NCBI GenBank assembly: GCA_023231475.1
Contig: JALJEE010001190.1
Location: 18,245-82,244 of the forward strand
Direction: 5' to 3'
DNA: 64,000 nt
DNA from: Seison nebaliae
Lineage: Eukaryota; Rotifera; Pararotatoria; Seisonacea; Seisonidae
Made by a program: the position numbers and the translations under genes. Below are positions 1-10,949 of this stretch, piece by piece. Each line of letters begins with the position of its first letter. Position 1 is the stretch's first letter. The notes under the pieces are model-generated. The model saw nothing but the letters and a program-made list of their open reading frames with translations. It did not search any database and was not told the origin of the DNA.

Positions 1-385
1 ATGAGATGAACATATTGAATAATCCTATTCGTGTGTACTGGATTTGTATTCCCTTAATTTTTATACGCACAATTAATTTGACGTATGTTCATGAGAAGTG
101 TGATGATTGTCATGGAAAAGGTAGAGTCAATTCAACTTTAGCGGCTTTCGCCAAAGTATTTACATTCAAAAATTACGTATTCTACTTCCTCATTGTTCTT
201 TGTGGCTTAACCTGTTTCATTTTACTTCTAATGTACATAATTAGTTTCAAAATTGTTTTCTTATTCTTCTCGATTCTGATCAATTCATTTACAACTCTCT
301 AGGAATGTGTCGTCCTCCTATGGAAACTGATCGACCCGGTGAAGGTGCAACGTCGTTTATTCGAAAATTTTTTACATTTGATTAA
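1..385 (+). CDS. C-terminal part of an unrecognised membrane protein (partial)
   Basis: An open frame runs in from the left edge. It has a Cys-rich motif (CDDCHGKG near base 90) and then a strongly hydrophobic stretch (about bases 175-240: YVFYFLIVLCGLTCFILLLM) that looks like a transmembrane helix. A short intron may follow (donor about 252, acceptor at 302), after which a frame reading CRPPMETDRPGEGATSF ends at a stop at 383-385; its codon use resembles the other genes here. I do not recognise the family. The upstream exons lie outside the window, and the intron placement is a guess based on frame and codon style. Other splice choices would give a different C-terminus, so this entry is only a probable gene end. 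Confidence 0.3.
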
Positions 386-528
386 AAATCTTCAAATTGA
401 GAATATTTTATTAAAAATGAAAGTGAAATATTTTATATACATTCATTGTTCGATGTGGTTATCAAGAAGAAATGGCATTATCATTGTTTTTGTATAAAAA
501 TTAGTATAAAAAATTCGAGAAAAAAATT

Positions 529-852
529 TTATTCATCAGTTCTCAATTTATTATCGATGTTCTTCATTTGTTGAATGGAGAATTGAGAGTCGGTGGAATA
601 TTGGGATAATGATGAGGTTGATGTGGTGGCGATAGAATTGTTATCAATGTCATCCGTTCCATCATCTTCGTCACCGATGGTGATGAGATAATTTGAATTT
701 TCGTCGATTTGAACAAATTGTCGTAATTTTTGTTTCAATCTATAAATCGTTCGTTGATTTCTGACAGCAATCTTCCGATGTTTCTCAATGCGGTCGGTGA
801 AGCAGGAATTATTCGTTTCCAAATCATTAATTTTCATATCAAAATTATGCAA
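529..852 (-). other. LRRFIP alternative last exon B (long C-terminus)
   Basis: This second phase-0 exon follows a TTTCTAG acceptor. Its first 27 residues (FDMKINDLETNNSCFTDRIE and on) align with exon A and with the same LRRFIP2 segment. It then adds about 80 residues: a basic stretch, an acidic run (GDEDDGTDDIDNN) and a Ser/Thr-rich tail ending KLRTDE. Because both exons start in phase 0 and encode the same piece, they look like a tandem exon duplication giving two C-terminal isoforms. Confidence 0.6.
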
Positions 853-3416
853 CTAGAAATTTAGTTAAAGTTTGAGATATATTCAAAGAACATAATTTTG
901 GATTAATATGGATTAATATCAAACCAAATTTTTAATAGAAACCAAAAGAAAATGTTAATTTCAAATTAAATTTTACTAAAAATCTCATTTCGATTAAAAG
1001 AAGAATCGAGTTTCATTCATCAGAAAATATATTAGAAGATTCCATCAAAATTTTTTATAAGAAAAAAATAATTTAATTTTCATCACTTCTGGTGATGAGA
1101 ACGGGGCAACAGTAAAGGAAAAACGAATGGTTCCAGAAGAAAATAAAAATATTTCAAAAAGTTCTTATCTATTTTCGACGACGTAATCTTTCTTCTAGAC
1201 GACGGTTTTCTTCCGTCATTTCTTGTAGAAGAATTTTATGTTCTCTCATCTATAATTTTTGATGGAATACATCGGTTATTATGATCATCAAACGATTTAT
1301 GTACAAAACACTCTCAAATTCACTCAATTATCGATAAAAATCGATATGGGCATAATCGAACAAAAGAAAATTAACATCTTGTTTCAATTTTCGTCGTTCA
1401 TTCCTCAGTTCTTGTTCGGTTTCTTCAGCTCTCTTCAATTGTTGATTAGTTCGTTTCAATGTACCTTCTAATGAAGATTTCTTTATAAAAAAAATTATTT
1501 CACATGAAAGTTTTAATAGAAAACATCGTGAAGTAATGACGTTCTATCTTGTTCGATATCACCTAATCGAAATTTCATATCATTTAATTGTTTCGTTAAT
1601 TCCTCTAAAAAAGAAGAGGAAATTGAATGTTAAAACTTCTCAAAGTGTTAAATAAATAGAAACTATTCTTCTCAGAAATTGTTTGAATTTCTTTATGAAG
1701 GTTATTTTCATTTTGAACATCATTCATTTTCTTCGCATTCTGTTCTTTTTTCTGATTTTCATGTCGACGTTCCAGTTCTTTCAATTCATTCAATTCCTCT
1801 TTCATTTCATTATAATCATTATATAAATTTGTAATTTTTTCATCTAAATCCAAATTGTAGAGAATTGAATGATTGAAATAATAACCGATAGTTTTTCCTT
1901 TAAGTTTTTCAAAGAAATTCACCATTGTTCGAGAGAGTAAAGCAGTTGGAATAACAGAAGTTAATGAGTTCTCATTATTCGTTTGGTCAGCCTCCACGTC
2001 ATCATAGAACATGAGACCAGCTTCTTTAATTAAATTGTCTTTCGTCGTTAACAGATTTCTCGCTCGTTCCATATCGCAACTCATATCGATCACTTTCCTT
2101 TTTGTCATTTCACATTCGTTCCTCATTTCACGTTCACGTCTCTTCGATTCAGCTCCTTGCTCCAACATCTCCTCAATCGTATCTTTGAGTAAATCGATTT
2201 TATAATTTAAAATTTTCTGTTTTCCAAATAAAATCAAAATTAAATTTTCTTTCCAACAATTTCAACCTTCTCTTTCAATACATCATCATACGATGATTGG
2301 AGATCAGAAAATTTTTCTGATAAATTATCATTTCCATTTTCATTATCGATCGTCTAGAAAATTTCAAATTTATCATACCAATTATTATTCCAAAATCAGT
2401 TATATGATAAATGGAGTTAACCGAAACCTGTGTCATGTTATTATCGTTAATTGATTGATTCTACTGAGGGGGAGAAAATGAAGTGAAATTATTTGGATAA
2501 AAAATGGAAAAATATCATTTTTTTCATCGCACCAAATTGTTAGAATGTTAGAAAAGTGTGAACAGAATATGTGTATATGATGAGAATAATTTGGATGAAA
2601 ATACTTTTTTCAATTTCCATAAAATTTCTCCTTTTCACCATTTCTAAAATTTTGTTTATTTTTTCCAAATTTTTCTTTTCACCTCAAAATGAAATTCCTG
2701 TAAAAATTTTTTTAGTAAACAATTCACTTGAATAGTCTCACAATAATCGAAGTTTCCTCTCCCCTTAAAAATATTAAATTTTTTAAAACATTTTTTTTTA
2801 ATACGAAAATATCAGAATCTTCATTGAATGAGAGAACTGACATGGAATCGGATTTATTCCGACAATAATTCCCTTTCATTGAACAATGACGAAGTAGTTG
2901 TTTGGGTTGTGTCAAATTGACATAAGAATTCTTCTTAAATTTTAGTGATTCATTATCACTGGAACATGATTGTGCTGACGATGCAATGAATTCTTTCCGA
3001 TAATTTACACCGAATCGTTTTAAAGAAGGAATAAATCTTCTCTTGTCGATTGACGATGAGGGAAAATTTGAAAATTTATTACATAACTTTTTGGTGTTTG
3101 TGGTGATGAAGGAAAGAGAAGAGAAATAATTAACTTGTCTCGATGATTTGATGGAAGAATAATCACGAAGTTTCGTCTTTGATGATAATGAATCGATATT
3201 CTTTAAATTAAAAAAATTTAAAATTAATCAATTAAGATCATGAGAAATTGATGGAAGAAAAGGAACATTATCAAAATTATGTAAACGATGTGATTGTGGT
3301 GATTGGTGATGGTAAGATGATGATGAATCGAAATTGGAAAGTGATAAATTGGACAAAGCAGATGATGGAACATAAGAATTGGTGGGAATGTTAGAGAATC
3401 GATTATTAGTTGTCAT
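529..3416 (-). CDS. LRRFIP: LRRFIP-like (leucine-rich repeat flightless-interacting) coiled-coil protein
   Basis: Exons, in transcript order: 3416-3267, 3200-2805, 2460-2428, 2353-2267, 2216-1664, 1604-1525, 1480-1376, then either 1249-1169 or 852-529 as last exon (494 or 575 aa). Intron phases agree throughout. The first two exons are Ser/Asn-rich. The 2216-1664 exon carries the family core (IDLLKDTIEEMLEQ, then ARNLLTTKDNLIKEAGL), matching LLYQVDTLKDVIEEMEEQ and GLRQRDELIEKHGL in vertebrate LRRFIP2. The 1480-1376 exon (LEGTLKR...ELRNERRKLKQ) matches the C-terminal coiled coil. Family members bind Flightless-I and Toll/MyD88 adaptors and influence actin and Wnt/TLR signalling; I infer a similar cytoplasmic scaffold here. 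An in-frame stop just upstream supports the Met at 3416. The first two intron boundaries are the least certain. Confidence 0.75.
1169..1249 (-). other. LRRFIP alternative last exon A (short C-terminus)
   Basis: This exon begins in phase 0 after an ATAG acceptor and encodes MREHKILLQEMTEENRRLEE plus six residues, ending at a stop at 1169-1171. It joins in frame to the exon ending at 1376 and matches the last coiled-coil segment of LRRFIP2 ([20 protein letters not shown]). It contains no convincing donor site, so it looks like a true terminal exon that competes with exon B. Confidence 0.6.
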
Positions 3417-4524
3417 TTCTTTCTCAATCTTTCATCTCCTCAAAAATGTTGAAGAAATTTAAGAGAAATTCTAAGCAATAAGAAATTTGAAAAGAAAGAA
3501 ATCATTAAAATTTTGTAACAGATGTTCACAATGGATTAACAGATTTCCTAAAATAAATAGTTCAAGCAATAAAACTTTTTATCTTTTTTCTTTTATTTTC
3601 AAGCAAAAATGTAACAACGTCTTTTCGAAAGAAATATAACTTTATTTTTTGTAAATGATTTATCATTCGTATTCTTCTTTTTTTCTTTTCGGGTTCAAAA
3701 TGAAAAAACTACTACTAGGAGCTAATAAGAAACATTCTTTACAATTCGAAGAATATATCTATCTGCATCTGTGTGTGTGTGTGTGTGTGTGAAGTGGAGT
3801 GGAGTGAAGATATAAATATTGAATAAAAGGAGATATGGATATGTATTTATCATATACAAAAAGAAATATGTAGCTGGAAGAAATTATGTTGGTCTCTCTA
3901 TTCTTCCATCTCCATCTTCCCCCATCCGACGTTCACATCAAAATATTTTTCAACTCTTTTCACTTTCATTCATTTATTCATTCAATTTCTACTCATCGGT
4001 AATTCAATTCTTTCTTTTTCATTCAAAATACAATCGAAATATTTTTACTTATTTAACCAATGTTCCATCATTAATCAGATCTACCGGAAAATTTTTTTCC
4101 TTGTGGTTACATTAAAGAAAATTTAATTATTTTATAAATTAAATTTTTTTCATTTCTATTTTTAAAATGAAATTTCAAATTTTAAGCTTATCGATAAATC
4201 AATTTTTTCCTTCATCTATAGATGTTATAAGTAATTATGTCATCTTCGATTTTCAAATGCGTTTTTTCAGTCGACATTTAACTTCGATATTAATTTTTGA
4301 AAAAATATGTTTCATCTTTTATTATTCACTCATAATTTCCTCATTCCAATTTATCGATAGAGTTTAATGTGATTTGATTTCTTATGAATTTCCTAATGGA
4401 ATCAATTCAATTGATCAATTGCTCAATCATATAAAATGGGTGGATAACGAAATTTTAAACAATTCTTTTTAAAACATAAAAACTTTAATAATTCTCTTCA
4501 TTTAAACTCAATTAATTTCGAACA
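3417..4524. promoter_or_regulatory. Divergent intergenic region between the LRRFIP-like gene and NHE8
   Basis: About 1.1 kb separates two start codons that point away from each other, so both promoters should lie here. It is AT-rich with a (GT)n microsatellite at about 3771-3791. The short open frames inside it (about 3819-4115 and 4167-4367) are Phe/Ser/Ile-rich and have no recognisable motif. No discrete promoter element could be defined by eye. Confidence 0.45.
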
Positions 4525-7303
4525 ATGACAACTTTTGTGAGGATTACACTTCTCTTCCTTCTGTTAATTCATTCAATCATCATCCTCTCCGCCATCACTC
4601 CAATATCATCAGAAAGCGTAACCAATGGAAAGAATCATACGAAGTTCCAATTTTTCTTCTTTCACATTTGCTAATATCAATTTAATTTTGAATCGACAAT
4701 TTTTTTCGAAATTTGAAATTCTGAAAATATATTCAAATTTATTATTTGAAATTTGTCAAATCGTCAAATTTTAATTTGTCAATCAAAGTACTTTTAGTTT
4801 GTTAAATGATTTACCAGAAACCAACTTCACCGAGAGGGAACATGAGACTGGTATGAATATATTTTTTATTCTGTCAGTTGTCGGTTTTTATTTCTCACAA
4901 ATTATTTCTCCCAATTAAAAACTATTTCATTGTAGCAATATGTGTTCTACTCGTTCATTTGTTAATAAAAACACGATTCCATTATCTTCCGGAGAGTGTG
5001 GCCGTTGTGTTTCTGGGAGCGGTTATTGGATTAATTGTTCGGATTTTCCAGAATTATGATATTGGCGATTGGAGAGTTAATTTTCTTCTAAACTCAATAC
5101 TTCTTAAATAAGAACTATTAGAATGAAGAAGCTTTTGAACCGACAACATTCTTTCTTGTCTTGTTACCACCGATCATGTTCGAAAGCGGTTACAATTTAC
5201 ATAAAGGAAATTTTTTCCAAAATATTGGAAGTATCTGCATCTTCGCCATCTTCGGAACGATGATGTCAGCTATGACGATTGGTGTTGGATTATATTTTTT
5301 GGGAAAGGCAGCTGTCATTTACAGTTTGGGATGGAAAGCTTCTTTCGCTTTCGGTTCTTTAATTTCAGCTGTCGATCCCGTTGCTACTTTGGCAATCTTC
5401 AAAGCTTTAGATGTCGATCCTTTACTTTACATGTTGGTGTTTGGTGAGAGTATTATGAATGATGCAGTCGCTATCGTTTTAGCATCGTTAATTCAATTTT
5501 TAATTATTTCCATTCTCATTAAACAACATTTTAGAACTGTATATGAGATCGATGACAATATGAATAATCAGATGATGATACTCCAATTCCTTACCAAATT
5601 CTTCCTCATGTTTTTCGGATCTGCAATCATCGGCGTTTTAAGTGCACTATTGAGTGCACTCTTATTTAAACATGTCGATTTACGTCGAACACCTTCATTG
5701 GAAATTGCGATGATGTTCGTTTTTATGTATGCTCCTTACGGTTTGGCTGAAGGATTGAAAATGAGCGGTTTTTCAAATTATTTCCTAAATATAATTTTTT
5801 CATTTTAATCAAATTTTCAAAAAAAAATCCAGGAATTATGGCAATCTTATGCGCTGGCATTGTAATGTCACATTACACTCATCTAAACTTATCTCCAATT
5901 ACTCAAATAACGGTACAGCAAACTTTCCGAACATTAGCATTCCTCTCAGGTGTGAATTTCTCATTCCAATTATCATAAAATTTTTCCAAAATTTTTTTTA
6001 AATTTTTTTAGAGACTTGTGTGTTTGCTTATTTGGGATTAGCTATTTTCAGTTTTAAACACATTTTCAAACCATCTCTCTTAATTTGGACCATCGTTAGA
6101 AATTTGAGCTAAAGGAACCGTTTTTAAACTTCTTTTCCAGGTTCTCGTATTATTAGGACGAGCTGCGAATATTTTTCCATTATCATTCATCCTGAATTTC
6201 TTCCGAGCTCATCGTATTACAAAACGGATGCAATTCATCATGTGGTTCTCGGGATTACGTGGAGCAGTGGCGTTTGCACTTTCACTCAATATTGAATTCC
6301 GAGGAGCATATGCGAATGAAATTCGACATGTCACTGTCACTCTCACTTTGTTGACGGTTCTATTTACGACGCTCGTTTTAGGCGGAGCTACTATGCCAGT
6401 GATGAAATGTTTGAAAACTGAACGACAAACAATTGAACGGAATAATGCATTCATCAGTAAAACGATCGAAATAGTTTAGAAATTGTTAAATTGTCTAATA
6501 ATTCTCTTGTTAAGGGTCAAACTATCGATCAACAATGGTATAATTCGGAATTGACCGATTCGGATTCTCCCCATCAGTTACATGTTCATATTGAACATGG
6601 CGGAAGAAATCGACGAACTTCGATGTCGAAACGTTTAGCGACACGACATCGATCAAATCATCGGAACGTTTTCGTCAAATTTGACAATATTTATTTGAGA
6701 CCATTCTTCACCAGGAAAGTCACCATGAAAGTTAGTTAATGAATAAATGTATTGAGAATAATGGGAATTTCGGTAGGAATTGCAAGAAGGGAAACAACAA
6801 ATGTCGAACTTCACTTCTCAATGGTATATCGACATTTGTGGGAACGATCTTGAACATCCTGAAGCATTTGAAGTCGATGAATTATGTGAGAAGAATACGA
6901 AGAGTTCTGTTATTAAGAATTTGAATCACAATCAAAATAGGTTATTAACATCATCAATTGGTGGTGTTGGTGGTAGTTCTTCATCGTCGATGAAAAATGA
7001 TTTCCAAAAGAAGAAGAAGAATCGAGTCAGGTAAAAAATTATCTTTCGATTATTTTTAAAGAAATTGTTTCGTGAAGGTTCAGTGACAATGAAGAACTTT
7101 GGTATCCCTCATCGAATAGAATGGGGAGTAATGATAATAATAATTTTAATAATAACAATGAATATGAGAAGAGGAGAAACAATGATGATGATGACGATGA
7201 TGATGATGATGATAAGAATGACGATGATAATGAAACGTTATTAGAAGATTTGGAAGAGAACACTATTCTTAATGAAAAAGTAAATAACACATTTCCTAAA
7301 TGA
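4525..7303 (+). CDS. NHE8: Sodium/hydrogen exchanger 8 (SLC9A8)
   Basis: Ten exons: 4525-4643, 4798-4883, 4936-5075, 5122-5767, 5833-5949, 6012-6094, 6141-6473, 6515-6730, 6777-7030, 7078-7303 (739 aa). It starts with a signal-like hydrophobic segment. NHE8 hallmarks follow in order: LPESVAVV, PPIMFESGYNLHKGNFFQNI, SLISAVDPVAT, FGESIMNDAV (the ND pair is the ion-binding motif), GIVMSHYTHLNLSP, IMWFSGLRGAVA and RPFFTRK near the cytoplasmic tail. NHE8 exchanges luminal H+ for Na+/K+ in Golgi, endosomes or apical membrane and sets organelle pH. The tail is longer than in vertebrates (about 580 aa in total there) and ends with poly-Asn and a run of ten Asp (about 7180-7210), which is lineage-specific. 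All but two donors here are GTT. Some introns are only 41-47 bp. Confidence 0.95.
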
Positions 7304-9554
7304 CATCTCCTCGCCATCTACACTCTTGTACATCAAAACAGTATGTCTTTCTTTTCCTTTAATTTTCCACTTCAATATCATTCTATTCTTCTCAAACGTA
7401 TTTATGAATCTGTTTCCCAATTCACACAACTATATTTTTTCCAATTACACAATCATTTATTTTCCTAATAAATTTCCAATCAGTTCTTCCGAATTATATG
7501 AAACTCAACAATTTTTTGTAAAAAAAAATTTAGTTCAACTTTGAGAGAATCATAAATTTATGTTAATTAATTCTTATACTGATAAATGAGGAATAATGAG
7601 GATAAATCATCGAATGATTGAGGGGCATTAATCCATTAATTGATTGTGGATGATTGACCATTTGGAAGATAAGTCTTAGTGGACTATCAACGTTCTTCAA
7701 TTATAATTATGTTCTAAAGAAAGATAAATATGAGATAATTCCATGATAATTCGGGAATATATATAGGGAATAATATATAGGGAAATTAGCAGATTTTGAA
7801 TTAAAATGGAATCATCAGAAATTTAGTTGGGAGAATATGAGAGATTAAGTTGAGATAATGATGAATAAATTTGTATGGAAATAAATATGGAAAGTTTAAG
7901 TTGCATGATGTTATGGGAATCGTGATGTGATATAATAGTTAGTCAGAATAACGAGTGAATAATCGAAGTATACATTACATCGAATTGTTATACAACACGA
8001 TTTGTTTGGTTGAAGTGAATTGTGACTAATAATTTAGAATATATTTTCTCAACCATTTCAATAGACCGTTTATCAAGATGTCACTTCCGTGATTCCCTCA
8101 CAGTCTTTCCTTCTCAATTTTCCCAAAAGAATAAACCCAAAATTAAAGTTCGACAGACCTATAACTAACTAAATGTAAATTAAATTGGAGGAACGAAGAA
8201 TAAATTAGTAGTTAATTGGAGAGCAGATTGATTGGGAATTAATAACAGAAAAATTATACCACAACTTTAATTATCGTTTAGAATTGAATGAATCATATGA
8301 AATTTAACGGATTCACTCGACGTTGTTTTGTGACATCATCGACGAATGATAAGTTAATCGTTTCCCATATTATTTGCGTGTGGGATCAGGTTTAGTTGTT
8401 GAGAGAAATGAAATTTCTTCCGTTTTCATGAAGATGATGAGTCAGTGGACGGATGGAAGAAAGGAAGGAAGGAAATGTGAAGGAAAAAAAAAATTGAAAG
8501 AGATAATAAGATTAAAATCTTTTATCATCTTGTTCTCCTGTTCTGTTCCGTTTTTTCTTCTTCATCTCTTTTTTTCGTTGAACGATGTGGAGGTATATCT
8601 GATATCAACTACTGATCGACTTATACGTGAATTGGAAGGGAGATGAAGACGACGACGAATACTATGATGATGAGAGTTTTAAAATATTTTTCATAAATTG
8701 TTCTTCGTTTTTAGCGTTTGCGGATGATATGAAAAATGAGGAAACTTTTCCATCTTTTCTATCCATTCATTCATTCGTTTCACGATGAATATTTGATGAT
8801 TCATAAAAAATTTCCTAATTTTATATAATCGTCACATAATTATTAATTGTTGTTATTCGTTATTCATTCTTCCGTTGTTACCCGTCCCCATCGGGAGCAT
8901 ATTACCGTATAGCTCCCGTATAATGGTGAAAAGAGAAAATTTATTTCTCTACTAGACCAAGTTATGACTCATGAATTATGAATCAAACATTTTTACATTT
9001 ATCATTTCTTTCCGTAAATATCGATGTATAAATCATCTGAATAATCGAAACATGTTCTACTAATTAGAGGAATATTAATTTGATTTATTTCCCAATGTCA
9101 ACTACAAATTTCCCATTAACCATATTTCTTATGTAAACCACGACTCAATTTACCTAATACGTATGTAAATTTTATATTAACATTAAAGCAAAAAAAAATG
9201 TTTTTATGAACTATTATTAGTTTCTATGTCATCTTATTACCTAAATAGGACCCCTAATTTCAAGGTGCTTGGAATAATAGTGACTTGAAATAAGTTCATC
9301 AGTTGGAAAAAATAGATATTTATTCTTTTGCTTAATAATAAACAATTAGTAATAGCAACAATTAATTTGTGGAAGAAGAAGAAGAAGAAAAGGTACGAAG
9401 GAAAGTCGATGCATGTCAGTTCGTTTCAAGATCATCACTCCTCTCATCAAAATCATTTGATGTCGGAAATTAATGATTTGGTTTGTATTTGATGGTGCGT
9501 GTTCTGTATTGTATTGTGATGAATTGCTTGATTGATATATTAATCAATGATTTT
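7304..9554. other. Gene-free stretch, 3' of NHE8
   Basis: No coding feature was recognised in about 2.25 kb between NHE8 and the convergent 2H-phosphoesterase gene. The open frame at 8374-8646 has no motif or plausible start. A local GC-rich patch near 8878-8925 contains two overlapping inverted repeats (CCCG/CGGG and CGGGAGC/GCTCCCG). The rest is AT-rich unique-looking DNA, probably 3' UTR and intergenic. Confidence 0.5.
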
Positions 9555-10271
9555 TTAGATTGGTGAACGTAGAGGAGGAAATACTATTGTCTTTTCACTA
9601 TAATATCCATCCGATATCACGCGACTACTTCCTTCGCCCATTCGACATAGTGAAACACGATCGAATCGACAAATATTTTCTTTACTTTTTTTCTTCTTTT
9701 CTTCTTCTTCTTCTTTTCTATCTAGTCTCCTTAGAGCTATCTTCTTGTTCAGTTTCCCCGAGAAGACGTTGAATTTGAGGAATTGCAGAAATTTTTTTAT
9801 TTTATATCTTTCCCGCCATCCACATTTCCAAATGGTTAAATGAGGATTCTCCCATTCTTGTGGTGATGTTATAACATTATTCTCCAACAACTTCTTTTCA
9901 ATAATATCATAAATTTTTCTCATATTTCTCATATCGTTACTACTCGTTGTCGACAGATAGATAACAGTTCCTTCATTGAACGTATCGATTTCGTTCAAAT
10001 TTACTTTGATCGGTAAATGATCCGTTAGTGATGCTTGACATTTCTCTATCGCTCGACAACATCGATCCACTTCGTTCTTACTCTCAAAGTTGAATAGAAA
10101 CAACGTCATATGCATTCGTTCGGGAGGAATTGTCTGTTTTCGAAATTTCTCCGTTTCCACATCGGTAAACAGTTCGTCCGTTATCTCTCCCACTCCCTTC
10201 AAACTTTTCTCACATTTCAATGGAAGACTAAGAAAATGAGTATATCTTCTTTGCATATTGCCACTTCTCAT
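9555..10271 (-). CDS. 2H phosphoesterase, AKAP7-like (nuclear-localisation-signal domain family)
   Basis: This 238-aa protein comes from a single exon. It has both catalytic motifs of the 2H (LigT-like) superfamily: H-M-T-L at residues 54-57 (ERMHMTLFLF) and H-L-T-I at residues 144-147 (NPHLTIWKC). Its N-terminal strand (THFLSLPL) and C-terminal FDRVSLCRMG are typical of AKAP7/ASCC1-type domains. Known members of this clade hydrolyse 2',5'-oligoadenylate or process RNA ends, while vertebrate AKAP7 also anchors PKA. No N-terminal KH domain is present, so ASCC1 itself is unlikely. A Glu/Lys run (about residues 188-200) interrupts the domain before the last motif. An in-frame TAA just upstream fixes the Met. 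The substrate cannot be told from sequence. Confidence 0.8.
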   Translation of the reverse strand: MRSGNMQRRYTHFLSLPLKCEKSLKGVGEITDELFTDVETEKFRKQTIPPERMHMTLFLFNFESKNEVDRCCRAIEKCQASLTDHLPIKVNLNEIDTFNEGTVIYLSTTSSNDMRNMRKIYDIIEKKLLENNVITSPQEWENPHLTIWKCGWRERYKIKKFLQFLKFNVFSGKLNKKIALRRLDRKEEEEEKKKKSKENICRFDRVSLCRMGEGSSRVISDGYYSEKTIVFPPLRSPI

Positions 10272-10949
10272 CTTTTAATATTGTTATTTGTTTTTATCTT
10301 ATTTCATTTTACCAAAAAAAAATCAGTCTGTATAAAAAAGAGAAATGAAGTGAAACTTAATAAATTTCTTGTATAGAATTTAGTATTAGGTATTAACATA
10401 AAATGTTTAGTTTTATTTCGAAATGAAAGTAATTTCAAACCGAAATTATGAAAATTTTATCTCAAACTAACTTTTGCTTTAACTAGAAAAACTCCATTTC
10501 CCCATTATAGAACTTTAAATTTTCTTAGAATTTATAAGTTGACTCTCAAAAATAAAGTAGGTTAGTTAACCGTTTTAATTTCTTCCCGAATAGTTTACTC
10601 AAGTAAGAAGTACTTTGTATAGGAGAGATACTTTTCCTTATCAGTTGTTAGTGGTTAAATATTTGTTGTAAGATAAACAAAGTTAGTGTTCATTTATGAG
10701 TTCATTTTTTTATAAAGTTGATTATTGATTAATCCTACTAATGTAGCTCAATCAAAGAGATAGATCGTATTTTAAAATTCTCCACAAATTATTTTTAAAT
10801 AAAAATTTAAATTTTAAGCTTTGATCTGACAAACAGGTCAGAATTGGTCATTTCTCCATTTTTGAATGATTTTTGTGGGATAATTGTTTTGTCAGGACAG
10901 ACGACTGTTATATTATTAGTTTCTTTTTCATAGAATGTAAATAAGGAGA
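10272..10949. promoter_or_regulatory. Divergent intergenic region, AKAP7-like / formin
   Basis: About 680 bp lies between two start codons facing away from each other. A pyrimidine-rich tract followed by ATAG at about 10922-10933, just before the formin start, could be a 3' splice site of a 5'-UTR intron. No other element was recognised. Confidence 0.4.

Noticed and set aside
7039-7429. Minus-strand Ser-rich frames opposite the NHE8 tail
   Set aside because: They are antisense shadows of the poly-Asp/Asn coding tract.
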